DNA from: Prevotellamassilia timonensis
Lineage (GTDB): Bacteria > Bacteroidota > Bacteroidia > Bacteroidales > Bacteroidaceae
DNA length: 64,000 nt
Assembly: GCF_900106785.1 (NCBI RefSeq)
Contig: NZ_LT629845.1
Location: 862,778 to 926,777 of the forward strand
Reading direction: 5' to 3'
The notes under the pieces: generated by a model
Databases searched by the model: none
Told to the model about the DNA's origin: nothing
The model's input: the letters and a program-made list of their open reading frames with translations, nothing else
Program-made: the position numbers and the translations under genes
Shown: one piece after another, positions 48,323 through 56,649 of the stretch
How the letters are laid out: every line of letters begins with the position of its first letter
Numbering within the stretch: position 1 is the stretch's first letter

Positions 48323-49003
48323 TTACTGCTTCTTGTACGACTGATCCAACAGAGGCAGAATCATCTTCGGGTCTTTCTTGAACTCCTTCAAAGAAATTTC
48401 ATCATTCTCTATTTTCTTTATGACTTCGGGAAAATCCTTTAAGGCACATTTTAGTTCCTTCTTTATTGCAACTCGTATTCCTTTGACATCGAGCCAATAA
48501 GCATTTGCATAGGTAGCATCCTTGGTCAAGTAGTAGTACTTCCAAGTGTCGCGTGATATGGTGGAACTTTTGGTGTAAGTGTTGTCAGCAAAAGGCATCG
48601 CATAGCCTTTTACGTTCTTTCCATTGTAGAAAAGGCGCAAGAATACAGGCTTCTTGAATGGCTTCGGATTTTTGCGGAAAGGCCCAGGAATAGTAGACAA
48701 AGCCTGAACCGATTCATACACGAGAGGCATAGAATCCATTTCAAGGTTGACAAATTCCACTCTTTTAACTTCCTCACTCGTGTAGGTTGTCGTTTCACCC
48801 TTGTATTCTTTACTAAAGGTAAACTTCTTGACCTCAGGAAGCATGGTGTTGTAGAAGTTTGTCATAGAGTAGCCTTCCAAAGTAGTTCCGTCCACTTTGG
48901 TTATCCTTACTCGGTAAGCTTCAGACTTATCCGCTTTTTGTGCATACGCACAGAATACGGAGAAGAATGCAACTAAGATAGCAATGACTTTGTTCATAAT
49001 CAT
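48323..49003 (-). CDS. Secreted protein, paralogue of 61265-61888
   Basis: A 226-residue protein with a clear signal peptide (KVIAILVAFFSVFCAYAQ, cleavage near residue 22). The mature part is beta-rich: a VDGTTLEGYS motif (about 40-49), TYTSEEVKRVEF (about 73-84), then NPKPFKKPVFLRLFYNGKNV (about 112-131). The same motifs in the same order occur in the 207-residue protein at 61265-61888. No known family is recognised. It lies directly downstream of the phage large-terminase fragment, as if part of a prophage cargo. Start M1 or M3. Confidence 0.7.
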   Translation of the reverse strand: MIMNKVIAILVAFFSVFCAYAQKADKSEAYRVRITKVDGTTLEGYSMTNFYNTMLPEVKKFTFSKEYKGETTTYTSEEVKRVEFVNLEMDSMPLVYESVQALSTIPGPFRKNPKPFKKPVFLRLFYNGKNVKGYAMPFADNTYTKSSTISRDTWKYYYLTKDATYANAYWLDVKGIRVAIKKELKCALKDFPEVIKKIENDEISLKEFKKDPKMILPLLDQSYKKQ

Positions 49004-49039
49004 AAAAAGTTTTAGTTCGATTTCGCAAAAATAGACATA

Positions 49040-49945
49040 TTATCTCACACCTCCCACAAATCCGCCATAAAAATCATGCTGCGGGAACTTTTCACACCCA
49101 ATATACAGCGTATCAAAAGCATCTGTGCCATCGGTGCGATGCTCCAACAAGTCCTCCTCTGATTCTGGATTTTTCTCCGTGGACTTGTTTTTGCGGAAGC
49201 CATTGCGACCGCGTTCCACATCTGCCGATTGTATGGCAAGAATAAGATCATCATTGTTCTGGCGATTGAAGTACGGCATCAAGCGTTGCTTGCCTGAAAA
49301 TCCTTGATTGATGAGCAAGTACTTCTCATCATGTCGCATCGGGTTGCATAGATACACATCTTGCACACTCCAACCGTGGCGTTCAAACTCATGCACCACT
49401 ACCCAGTGAAAGTCTTGATCGTTCACGGCATAGTTTGAGCCAAGAGCGGTGGCATCATAGTAATAGATGACACTGTGATTGGCATGGGGCGCATAGTATG
49501 TGCAGAAGTCTGCAATGAGCGCAGGAATTTTGCGCTCAAATTTTACGTAGAAAAATTTGAGCACATTTAGGCGGTTGCCGCGAGGCTGACCGCACACAAT
49601 CCAGTTGATATTGGCATTGTAGTCCATGCCAATACAAAGCGGAGCCATCGGGTCGAGATCCGCATCAGTGCGGCAATCCAAGGAGGAGTGCAATGTAGAA
49701 AAGTTGCTCAGCGAGCGTATGGAATATCGCTCCTGCTGCGCTTCCTCAATAATGCGGTCATAGCCCAAACTATCCAAGTAGGAAAAATCCGAAGCATCAT
49801 ACTTGTGCAACTCCTGCATAGAAGAGTAAAAGCCATCGTGCGAGATGCCAATCTTCTGGCAGAGAATAGAAGTTTGGAAAGTTTTTGGCGTAAGTGATGC
49901 CCACCACACGCGGGTCGGTGGTGGGAAAGAAAGGCTGCACCACAA
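49040..49945 (-). pseudogene. Phage terminase large subunit, C-terminal remnant
   Basis: The final ~270 residues match the nuclease half of a phage large terminase. CIGMDYNANINWIV is the metal-binding Asp block, YYYDATALG the second, and TDGTDAFDTLYIG the last acidic block. The first ~30 codons are a shifted reading of the upstream gene, so the ATPase half (Walker A and B) has been deleted. The junction is near 49870. A functional terminase is excluded. Confidence 0.75.
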
Positions 49946-50360
49946 TCATGTGGTACGGCACACTCTGCTCGTCCTCGATGTCAATGCGGTTAAATTTAGC
50001 ATAGCTTGTAGCCGCCTTTCCCATCGTCTTTGTGTCCTTGCGTTTCTTCGCCATCTGGTACGTTTCAAGGATCATCTCGTTGTAGCGCCATCGATGAAAA
50101 TCACGTGAAGCCTCGCCCATATTGGGCAGAATGGCTTTCACGATTTTCAAGTCCGCATACGCAGTAACGAGCGACAACCCGTAACGGATTCGCTCCTCGT
50201 CCACGAATTGGCGGTCTTTGGCATCGGGATTAGCAATAGACCAAGTGACCATGTCGCGCAATCGAAGCAGGTGCTCCACGTGCGATTGCGCGTATTTTTC
50301 AGCAAGTTCCTCTTTGTTCGTGTAGAGATCCGCCTTGGCAATCTCTACAATATTCGGCAA
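49797..50360 (-). CDS. Phage terminase-associated protein, C-terminus altered
   Basis: A 187-residue helical protein of the small-terminase/packaging type seen before large terminases in Bacteroidales prophages (SHVEHLLRLRDMVTWSI, the VDEERIRYGLSLVTAYADL helix, and VVQPFFPTTDPRVVGI near the end). After PRVVGITYAKNF the reading runs into deleted large-terminase sequence, so the last ~25 residues are probably not native. Function is inferred by position only. Confidence 0.55.
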   Translation of the reverse strand: MPNIVEIAKADLYTNKEELAEKYAQSHVEHLLRLRDMVTWSIANPDAKDRQFVDEERIRYGLSLVTAYADLKIVKAILPNMGEASRDFHRWRYNEMILETYQMAKKRKDTKTMGKAATSYAKFNRIDIEDEQSVPYHMIVVQPFFPTTDPRVVGITYAKNFPNFYSLPEDWHLARWLLLFYAGVAQV

Positions 50361-50384
50361 ACTTATTTAATAATGCGGATAAAG

Positions 50385-50478
50385 TTATCTTACCTCGAAC
50401 GATGTACATGCTTACTTCGTTCGTTCAACGTGTTTACTTCGGTCGAGGTAAGTGCTTACACCGACCGAAGTAAGCAAA
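50385..50478. repeat. Short interspersed repeats between the phage packaging genes
   Basis: A 12-bp motif of the form TTACyTCGnnCG appears in direct orientation at about 50391, 50411 and 50430. Its complement (CGACCGAAGTAA) is at about 50462, with a partial CGAGGTAA near 50443. It lies in the ~130-bp gap between the two packaging genes. Confidence 0.6.
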
Positions 50479-50494
50479 TTTTGTTGATGGCAAA

Positions 50495-50809
50495 TCATTC
50501 ATCGTCCTCCATGTCCAACAAATTGTTGCGTGTATTCTCAAGTGCCAGCGAACTGCCCACATAAGCCAGCTGCATCTCCTGGTGCAGCAGTTTCACACGT
50601 GAAGCCGCCTTGCCACGGTGGTATCGCCTTGATACCTCCGTGCTTTTGTCGGCAATATCCTCGCGAAGCTGGGTTGCCGATATGCCAAGAATGACCGCCA
50701 TATCAGAGATTTTAAGATAGATGGAAACGTACTGTTCGATTTGGTTTCTTGGGGTTCTGTAAGCATCCCATGCGGGCCGTGTTGTATAAAACAAATAAGC
50801 CAAAGTCAA
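50495..50809 (-). CDS. Small terminase-like helix-turn-helix protein
   Basis: A 104-residue protein. After about residue 28 it reads as a DNA-binding domain, YLKISDMAVILGISATQLREDIADK (helix-turn-helix), then a helical SRVKLLHQEMQLAYVGSSLAL. It resembles terminase small subunits of Bacteroidales prophages. The first ~20 residues (LAYLFYTTRPAWD) lie inside a long hairpin shared with an IS relic, so the native start may be further downstream or lost. Confidence 0.55.
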   Translation of the reverse strand: MTLAYLFYTTRPAWDAYRTPRNQIEQYVSIYLKISDMAVILGISATQLREDIADKSTEVSRRYHRGKAASRVKLLHQEMQLAYVGSSLALENTRNNLLDMEDDE

Positions 50810-50865
50810 TCTATCAGGACTTTGGCTTATTTGTTTTATACAATAGGGCCTATGGGATGCTCACC
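50760..50865. repeat. Long hairpin at the edge of the phage remnant
   Basis: Arms of about 45 bp (about 50762-50807 and 50818-50861) pair with few mismatches; the inner 25 bases are perfect (GTATAAAACAAATAAGCCAAAG and on). The loop is ~10 bases. It joins the small-terminase-like gene to the transposase relic. Confidence 0.75.
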
Positions 50866-51220
50866 AAGGAACAGGAAATCAAGACTTACAGCAAACGATT
50901 GGGACGACCACCGAAACAGCAGCCCCCCTGATTTTGGTAGAGATGGCAAAGGCCGTCAGCGAGAGAAACGAAGTCGAATGTTCGTTCGACTCTGGCAAGA
51001 GAAAATATCGTGCCAACAACATAAGAGCAAAACGGCCAGGAACTGCGAGATGTTGGACTGGTATGTGCTACTTTGTCAAAAACGTGATGAAGTTCCTTAG
51101 GGAACTTTGTCTTTGCATTCGCCAAAGTTTGCGGTTCTTATGTTCAATATGGCGGATTACCCACTCCTACGAATTCTATTCAAATTGCGTTTGGAACTTT
51201 TTTCAGCGAACACTAATTAG
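50855..51220 (+). pseudogene. Transposase C-terminal relic (IS1182-like)
   Basis: Two frames together resemble the end of an IS1182/IS5-type transposase. LTKEQEIKTYSKRLGRPPK is read from 50855 until a stop at 50931. After a frame change, AVSERNEVECSFDSGKRKY and NNIRAKRPGTARCW follow. The N-terminal and catalytic parts are absent. This is an inactive fragment. Confidence 0.6.
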
Positions 51221-51221
51221 G

Positions 51222-51256
51222 AACCAAAAACATACGAAGTGTGCACGTCTTATATA
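51222..51256 (+). repeat. Direct repeat flanking the terminase remnant, right
   Basis: Partner of 47888-47922 (30 of 35 identical). It ends in the same CTTATATA, after which the sequences diverge. Confidence 0.55.
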
Positions 51257-51573
51257 TTTCATTGCACGACCCAGCCCAGCCTGCATTCATTCAACAGAAT
51301 GGTCTAACAGATACGTCAACAAGTAAAAACAATCATGGGAACAAGAAATGTCAATTACCCCGACTGAATTTCCTTACTCCCATGACTGGTTTCGCTGTCA
51401 AGTACAACCATTTAATGCAAAAGGTTGTGCTGACAATACTTAGCTGTATCTACACTCACACATACGCTGATTTTCAATACAATACATTCATTAGTGTAGA
51501 GTGCAGACAAAATATCAAAAACATTTTTGGCGCGAACGTATGCACTATAGTATCACGATCACGCCTACATTTG
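51257..51573. other. Gap upstream of the nadD 3' end
   Basis: No supported gene. It contains AGTGTAGAGTGCAGACAAAA (about 51495-51514), an inverted match to the sequence near 47850, so the whole phage remnant is bounded by related flanks. Confidence 0.45.
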
Positions 51574-52152
51574 TTATTTACTATACAGATTGACTACATC
51601 ATCTACGATTTCCGCGGGAACCAACGGACTGATGTCGGTCTTATTTGCAACAAAATCCCTTATCATTGTAGAACTTACAGGCAGCATTGTAGCATTTATG
51701 ACGCTCACCCCCACAGGCAGACTGTCCGCTTTTATATCGTATCCAGGACGCGGATATATCAACAATCTATAATTCTGAATAATAAGTTTGTAGTTCGCCC
51801 AATGATCAAAGCATGTCCAATTATCGGCACCTATCAAAAGTAGGAACTCTGTTCGTGGATAAGCAAGCGATAAGGCTTGCAATGTGTTCCATGTATAAGA
51901 TGGACGAGGCAAATCAAATTCAAAATCACTTGCCAATATATGCTTTTCATTTTGCAGAGCCTTTCGAGCCAGATTTAATCTACAATATTCAGGTTTAAGC
52001 CCTAACTGTTCCTTTAGAGGATTCTGTGGTGAGACTAACAACCATACATCATCGACTAAATTCTGCTCTAATACGGCATGTGCAAGTGCTATATGCCCAT
52101 TGTGGATTGGATTAAATGACCCTCCAAACAAGGCTACTCGTTTGCGCAACAT
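51574..52152 (-). CDS. nadD: Nicotinate (nicotinamide) nucleotide adenylyltransferase
   Basis: A 192-residue enzyme of NAD synthesis that adenylates nicotinate mononucleotide. The nucleotide-binding GGSFNPIHNGH, with the (H/T)xGH motif, is at about residues 10-20. The C-terminal VSSTMIRDFV (SSTxxR) is at about 167-176. Length is normal. It is the last gene of the yicC-gmk-nadD operon, 14 bp after gmk. Confidence 0.93.
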   Translation of the reverse strand: MLRKRVALFGGSFNPIHNGHIALAHAVLEQNLVDDVWLLVSPQNPLKEQLGLKPEYCRLNLARKALQNEKHILASDFEFDLPRPSYTWNTLQALSLAYPRTEFLLLIGADNWTCFDHWANYKLIIQNYRLLIYPRPGYDIKADSLPVGVSVINATMLPVSSTMIRDFVANKTDISPLVPAEIVDDVVNLYSK

Positions 52153-52166
52153 ATCGATCTATTGGA

Positions 52167-52730
52167 TCACTTCTCTAAGAAAGTCTTTATCAACGACAAT
52201 GCTTCACTCTGCGCATCTTCCAAATTATCATTAACAACAACTTTGTCAAATTTGTCTGCATAAGATAGTTCGAATTCTGCACGAGCTAGGCGGTCTTTAA
52301 TAACCTCAGGGGCATCAGTACCTCGCGATTCTAAACGCTGCTTCAACACCTCTATTGAGGGTGGTTGAATAAATAAACTTAAAGCCTTGTCCCCGTAATA
52401 TGCTTTTATATTTTGTCCGCCCAACACGTCTACATCGCATACGACATTTTCTCCACGTTCAAGCTGAGCGTCCACTTGCGATTTCAAAGTGCCATAGAAT
52501 CTATCCTTATAGACCTCCTCATACTCCAAGAATTCCCCTTTTGCTATAAGCGTCTTGAATTCCTCTGGTGAAAGAAAGAAATATTCTACACCATTTTTTT
52601 CTGTGCCACGTGGCGGGCGGCTTGTGGCCGAAATTGAGAAATGCAAATTCAAATTTTGCGCCATCAAGTAGTTTATTATTGTACTCTTACCACTACCCGA
52701 AGGAGCCGAAAATATAATAACCTTTGCCAT
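52167..52730 (-). CDS. gmk: Guanylate kinase
   Basis: A 187-residue kinase that converts GMP to GDP. The P-loop SAPSGSGKST is at residues 8-17, the GMP-binding TSRPPRGTEKNGVEYFF at about 37-53, and the lid region RLESRGTDAPEVIKDRL at about 133-149. It starts 10 bp after the YicC-family gene, which is a common arrangement with nadD downstream. Confidence 0.95.
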   Translation of the reverse strand: MAKVIIFSAPSGSGKSTIINYLMAQNLNLHFSISATSRPPRGTEKNGVEYFFLSPEEFKTLIAKGEFLEYEEVYKDRFYGTLKSQVDAQLERGENVVCDVDVLGGQNIKAYYGDKALSLFIQPPSIEVLKQRLESRGTDAPEVIKDRLARAEFELSYADKFDKVVVNDNLEDAQSEALSLIKTFLEK

Positions 52731-52740
52731 ATTTCTAAAA

Positions 52741-53616
52741 TCACATTACGTTCAACACCTGCTCTTTTATTTGCTCGAGCTCGTCCTTCATCTTCACAAC
52801 AATATTCTGCATTTCGGCTTGATTGCTCTTCGAACCTGTCGTATTGATTTCACGTCCCATTTCTTGGGCAATAAAGCCGAGTTTCTTACCCTGGCCATGC
52901 CCCAAGTCCATAGTTTCACGGAAATAGCGCAAATGATTGGCCAAGCGCTGTTTCTCTTCACTTATGTCAAGCTTCTCAATATAATAGATGAGTTCCTGTT
53001 CCAGGCGATTCTTATCATAGTCAACCCCTTTCAATTCTGCCAAACGGTCTGTTAAACGTTGACGAATTTTCTCAACACGATTTTTCTCAAAAGGCTCGAT
53101 TTCATGAAGATAACGCTCAATGTTGTCAACTTTTTCTGTAAACTTCTTATAAAGCGCTTCTCCTTCTTGCTTCCGGAAGTCTACCAAGTGCTCAATAGCT
53201 TCATCGATGGCGCCCCGAACGACCTGCCATTCTTCGTCTGACAAAGTCTCGGTCACAGAAGTTTGCGTCGTTTCTGGCAAACGTAGCACAAGTTCCCACA
53301 AATTTTGCGGGAGTTCCATGTGTTGTTCCTCACAAATATTCTTTATTTGCGCTACATAGCTTGCCACCACGGCGCTGCTTATACAGCCTGCAGCCGAAGT
53401 TTCGTCCTTTTCAATCCATATTGTGAAGTCTACCTTACCACGTTCTATGGCAGTCGCAATAATTCTGCGAACTTCCATTTCCTTTTCACGATACAATGGG
53501 GCAACCCTCGTATTAAGATCCAAACTCTTACTATTCAAAGATCGAACCTCTACGTGAATTTTCTTTCCGTTAAAAACGACATCGGCTTTACCGAAGCCAG
53601 TCATTGATTGAATCAT
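52741..53616 (-). CDS. YicC/YloC family endoribonuclease
   Basis: A 291-residue protein with the family opening MIQSMTGFGKA and the C-terminal DUF1732 block (KLGFIAQEMGREINTTGSKSNQAEMQ). Members act as endoribonucleases in RNA turnover. The ATG at 53616 gives the conserved N-terminus; an open frame extends 14 codons further upstream but would overlap the promoter. First gene of the operon with gmk and nadD. Confidence 0.92.
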   Translation of the reverse strand: MIQSMTGFGKADVVFNGKKIHVEVRSLNSKSLDLNTRVAPLYREKEMEVRRIIATAIERGKVDFTIWIEKDETSAAGCISSAVVASYVAQIKNICEEQHMELPQNLWELVLRLPETTQTSVTETLSDEEWQVVRGAIDEAIEHLVDFRKQEGEALYKKFTEKVDNIERYLHEIEPFEKNRVEKIRQRLTDRLAELKGVDYDKNRLEQELIYYIEKLDISEEKQRLANHLRYFRETMDLGHGQGKKLGFIAQEMGREINTTGSKSNQAEMQNIVVKMKDELEQIKEQVLNVM

Positions 53617-53646
53617 TTTAGCTTGTATTTTTTTGTCTTTTGCTTG

Positions 53647-53654
53647 CAAAAGTA
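53647..53654 (-). promoter_or_regulatory. -7 box of the yicC-gmk-nadD operon
   Basis: On the minus strand TACTTTTG (TAnnTTTG) lies ~31 bp before the yicC ATG, in the 62-bp gap to thiD. Confidence 0.45.
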
Positions 53655-53678
53655 CCATTTTTTGCGCAATTTTACCAC

Positions 53679-54458
53679 ATGAAACAATATAAAGTATGCC
53701 TTACGATTGCTGGTTCCGACCCCTCCGGTGGTGCTGGTATCCAGGCAGACATAAAAACAATGACTCTGCTTGGTTGCTACGCACAAGCAGTTCCCACGTG
53801 TTTGACGGTACAAAATACATTAGGTGTGCAACGCAGTATTCCCATTGACGCTGAATTGGTTTTTGACCAGGCTGCAGTTACCATGGAGGACTGTATGCCC
53901 CAATGTGTAAAGATTGGCATTGTGCCCAACCTGGCTATAGCACATGCCATAGCAGAATTACTGCGTAAATTCAAGCCAAAGTTCTGCATATTCGATCCTG
54001 TTTTAATTTCGTCATCAGGATTATCTTTCGTCGACAACGAGACATACGAGTTCATGCTTGAAGAACTTATGCCGCTATGTCAACTTATAACGCCCAATTT
54101 ACCTGAGGCACGTCATCTTGCCCAATTGGGTGATGCTACTGCCGATGAGTTGGCCCAGTATTTATACAACAAATTAAAAGGCACACCTGTAATGGTTAAA
54201 GGCGGACACCTTCCAGGCTCACCCACTGATTATTTATTTGATGGCGCATTGCACAAGTTTCAAAGTGAAAGACTTAATAGCCATAACACACATGGCACGG
54301 GTTGCGTTTTATCTTCTGCTATTGCATCATATAAAGCCCAAGGCTTAGAACTTAAAGATGCCATAGCCCAAGCCAAACAATTCCTGTTCAATGCCATAAA
54401 ACAAGGTGCGAACTACAAACACGGAAATGGTTGTGGTCCACTCTATCTCGTTCCTTGA
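53679..54458 (+). CDS. thiD: Bifunctional hydroxymethylpyrimidine/phosphomethylpyrimidine kinase
   Basis: A 259-residue ribokinase-fold kinase of thiamine synthesis that phosphorylates HMP and HMP-P. The substrate loop TIAGSDPSGGAGIQADIK is at about 8-25, TPNLPEARHL at about 140, and the catalytic anion-hole SHNTHGTGCVLSSAIA at about 205-220. ATG 53679 gives the family N-terminus; an upstream ATG adds unrelated residues. It is divergent from the yicC operon. Confidence 0.93.
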   Translation: MKQYKVCLTIAGSDPSGGAGIQADIKTMTLLGCYAQAVPTCLTVQNTLGVQRSIPIDAELVFDQAAVTMEDCMPQCVKIGIVPNLAIAHAIAELLRKFKPKFCIFDPVLISSSGLSFVDNETYEFMLEELMPLCQLITPNLPEARHLAQLGDATADELAQYLYNKLKGTPVMVKGGHLPGSPTDYLFDGALHKFQSERLNSHNTHGTGCVLSSAIASYKAQGLELKDAIAQAKQFLFNAIKQGANYKHGNGCGPLYLVP

Positions 54459-54604
54459 ATAGTAAGAAGATTGATCAAGATTCAGAATGAGCTACAACGT
54501 TTGCTCTTCTACTTCTTCATCTGCATATATAGTTTTAAGCTTTACACATTATTCTGATTGACTGTACATACAAGCTCAACCTTCAAAATAAAGCAACGAA
54601 CTAT

Positions 54605-54634
54605 TTGCTATATTCCAATTTTTCCTTACCTTTG
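54605..54634 (+). promoter_or_regulatory. Promoter of tRNA-Arg
   Basis: TTG at 54605 and TACCTTTG at 54627-54634 (19-base spacer), 13 bases before the mature 5' end. Confidence 0.75.
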
Positions 54635-54647
54635 CACCGAAAACGGA

Positions 54648-54722
54648 GGCCTCGTAGCTCAGTTGGATTAGAGCAACGCCCTTCTAAGGCGTGGGTCTTG
54701 GGTTCGAACCCCAACGAGGTCA
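54648..54722 (+). tRNA. tRNA-Arg (TCT)
   Basis: A 75-nt cloverleaf: acceptor GGCCTCG / CGAGGTC, D arm AGCTCAGTTGG, anticodon stem ACGCC / GGCGT with loop CTTCTAA (anticodon TCT), and T arm GGGTTCGAACCCC. CCA is not encoded. A phage-type integrase gene lies ~370 bp downstream, which suggests that this tRNA is the integration site. Confidence 0.92.
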
Positions 54723-54760
54723 CTGAGTGATTTTTAAGGAAATCAGAAATCAAAAAGTAT

Positions 54761-54796
54761 AAGTGGTATTTACATTGATGTAGATACCACTTATTT
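54761..54796 (+). terminator. Hairpin after tRNA-Arg
   Basis: Stem AAGTGGTAT...ATACCACTT (54761-54769, 54784-54792) extended inward by TACAT/ATGTA, followed by ATTTTGTTTT. The likely tRNA terminator. Confidence 0.65.
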
Positions 54797-54960
54797 TGTT
54801 TTGATTATCAAGCAGATACACACTATATTTCATTATGGTGCGATACGAAAAAGTAATGTTATGTGGTCTAATTTTGAGAATGCGAATGTTTCACTTCGCA
54901 GTGGGATATTTTGCCAAAGTGGACAAAAGAGGACATAACGATACTCTACGATACAAAAAA

Positions 54961-55001
54961 GTGATACCAAGGTGATACCAATTTTTTGATGGTGATACCA
55001 A
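54961..55001 (+). repeat. Three GTGATACCAA repeats upstream of the integrase
   Basis: GTGATACCAA at 54961-54970, 54972-54981 and 54992-55001. Direct repeats of this size between a tRNA and an integrase gene are typical of arm-type integrase binding sites. Confidence 0.6.
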
Positions 55002-55502
55002 AGCACGACTTTCGAACTGCTGAAAGAAAAAAGTTTCCTTTTTTGAAAAAAACTTTTCCACTTTTGCGCTATTCTGCTGCACAAAAGCAAAATCTATGTT
55101 AGATTCAGCAGTAAGAGTCGTATTCGACAGAAAAAAGCAAGTAGCTAAAAAGGGATGTGGTTGTCTCGATGTAGTGGTAAATCTTGGCAAGAAGGTGCGT
55201 AAATATATAATGGTATGCACCACCACTCCTGAAGAATGGGAGGAAAAATCACGTTCACTCGACACTTTGCAGGTCATTGACCATTGCAAAAAGATCCTCA
55301 CCACAATGGAAATTCTCGGTGAGGAATCTACAATTGAAAACTTCAACCGCCACTTCTTTGGTGAGGAAGAGGAGGAACAGAAGGACAGTTCCAACAAAGA
55401 TTTCATCGCCTACTGCGAGCAAGCGTTGGCAGCCGAGGACATTAAAATCGGCACGCGCAAGCACAAGCAAGTAGTGATTGATGCCGTCAAGACCTATGGT
55501 AA

Positions 55503-56649
55503 CGCGAGTTCGGGATAAGGATTGCGTAGAAAATTAGGGTAAAACGAGCCAAAATAGTTCGCTTTACCCTTTGCTAATTCATTGATTATTAGTAACTTTA
55601 TAGTGAAACAAAAAACAAATTACTAATGATTAGCAAGGACAAAATTACTGAAATTTTCTGCATCGCAGACGACTTTTGCAAAGAACTTGAGAAAGAATTC
55701 GCAAAAAAAGTACTTCCAGATAGTGATAATGCGCCCAAAAGGCACCGCAAGCGTATGATGTCTGATGCAGAAGTCATCACTATACTGATTTGTTTCCACT
55801 TTAATTCTTACCGCAATTTTAAGCACTATTATCTGTATTGTGTACGAACAGTGTGGAAGGATTTATTCCCTAAAACCTTTTCATACAATCGTTTTATAGA
55901 GGTTATGCCTCGTTGTTTCGTTGCAATGACGATGTTCTTAAAATTAGCAGTGTTCGGTAAATGCACAGGTATTAGTTTTGTTGATAGTACGTGCATTCCT
56001 GTTATACACAACAAGCGCTTTTACAGCATGAAAGTTTTCAAGGATATTGCCACAAAGGGTAAAAGCACCATGGGGTGGTACATAGGCTTCAAGCTACACC
56101 TGTTATGCAACGAAAAAGGTGAAATAATAAACTTTAATCTTACGAAAGCCAACGTCGACGATCGCAATGAGAATGTTATGAATGCATTGACTGACAAGGT
56201 TTTTGGTAAGTTGTATGCAGATAAAGGTTATATTTCTCAGACTCTTTTTGGAAAACTTTGGGATAAAGGCGTTCATATTGTTACAGGACTTCGCTCAAAC
56301 ATGAAACAGAAACTCATGCCACTTTATGATAAGATTATGTTACGCAAAAGAAGTGTCATTGAATCTGTAAACGATATGCTCAAAAATGTAGCTCAAATTG
56401 TACATACTCGTCATCTGAGTTTGCATAATTTCATTATGAATATTTTGGCTGCAATGGGGGCGTATTGCTTCTTTTCTACCAAGCCTCATGTCAACTTTGA
56501 CTATGAGATTCCCCCATCTGACGGGCAACTTGTAATTTGGCAATAAAATAAACTTACATAATTTTGATAGGTGACCATTTTATGGCCACCCTTTGTAGGT
56601 TGGATGGTTTTCTGCTCTTTACTTTTTAGAATATTATCTCGAACTCGCG
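55503..56649 (+). mobile_element. IS982-type insertion sequence with 8-bp target duplication
   Basis: An 1147-bp element. Terminal inverted repeats start CGCGAGTTCGGGATAA at 55503 and, as complement, CGCGAGTTCGAGATAA at 56649. The target TATGGTAA is duplicated at 55495-55502 and 56650-56657. It carries one transposase gene. A second, solo end of the same element is at 47923-47992. Confidence 0.92.
55626..56546 (+). CDS. IS982 family transposase
   Basis: A 306-residue DDE transposase. The N-terminal ISKDKITEIFCIADDFCKEL is characteristic of IS982 enzymes. Catalytic acids are in ISFVDSTCIPV (about 118), KLYADKGYIS (about 202) and KRSVIESVNDMLKN (about 244). The frame is intact and the element has clean ends, so it may be mobile. 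Confidence 0.9.
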   Translation: MISKDKITEIFCIADDFCKELEKEFAKKVLPDSDNAPKRHRKRMMSDAEVITILICFHFNSYRNFKHYYLYCVRTVWKDLFPKTFSYNRFIEVMPRCFVAMTMFLKLAVFGKCTGISFVDSTCIPVIHNKRFYSMKVFKDIATKGKSTMGWYIGFKLHLLCNEKGEIINFNLTKANVDDRNENVMNALTDKVFGKLYADKGYISQTLFGKLWDKGVHIVTGLRSNMKQKLMPLYDKIMLRKRSVIESVNDMLKNVAQIVHTRHLSLHNFIMNILAAMGAYCFFSTKPHVNFDYEIPPSDGQLVIWQ

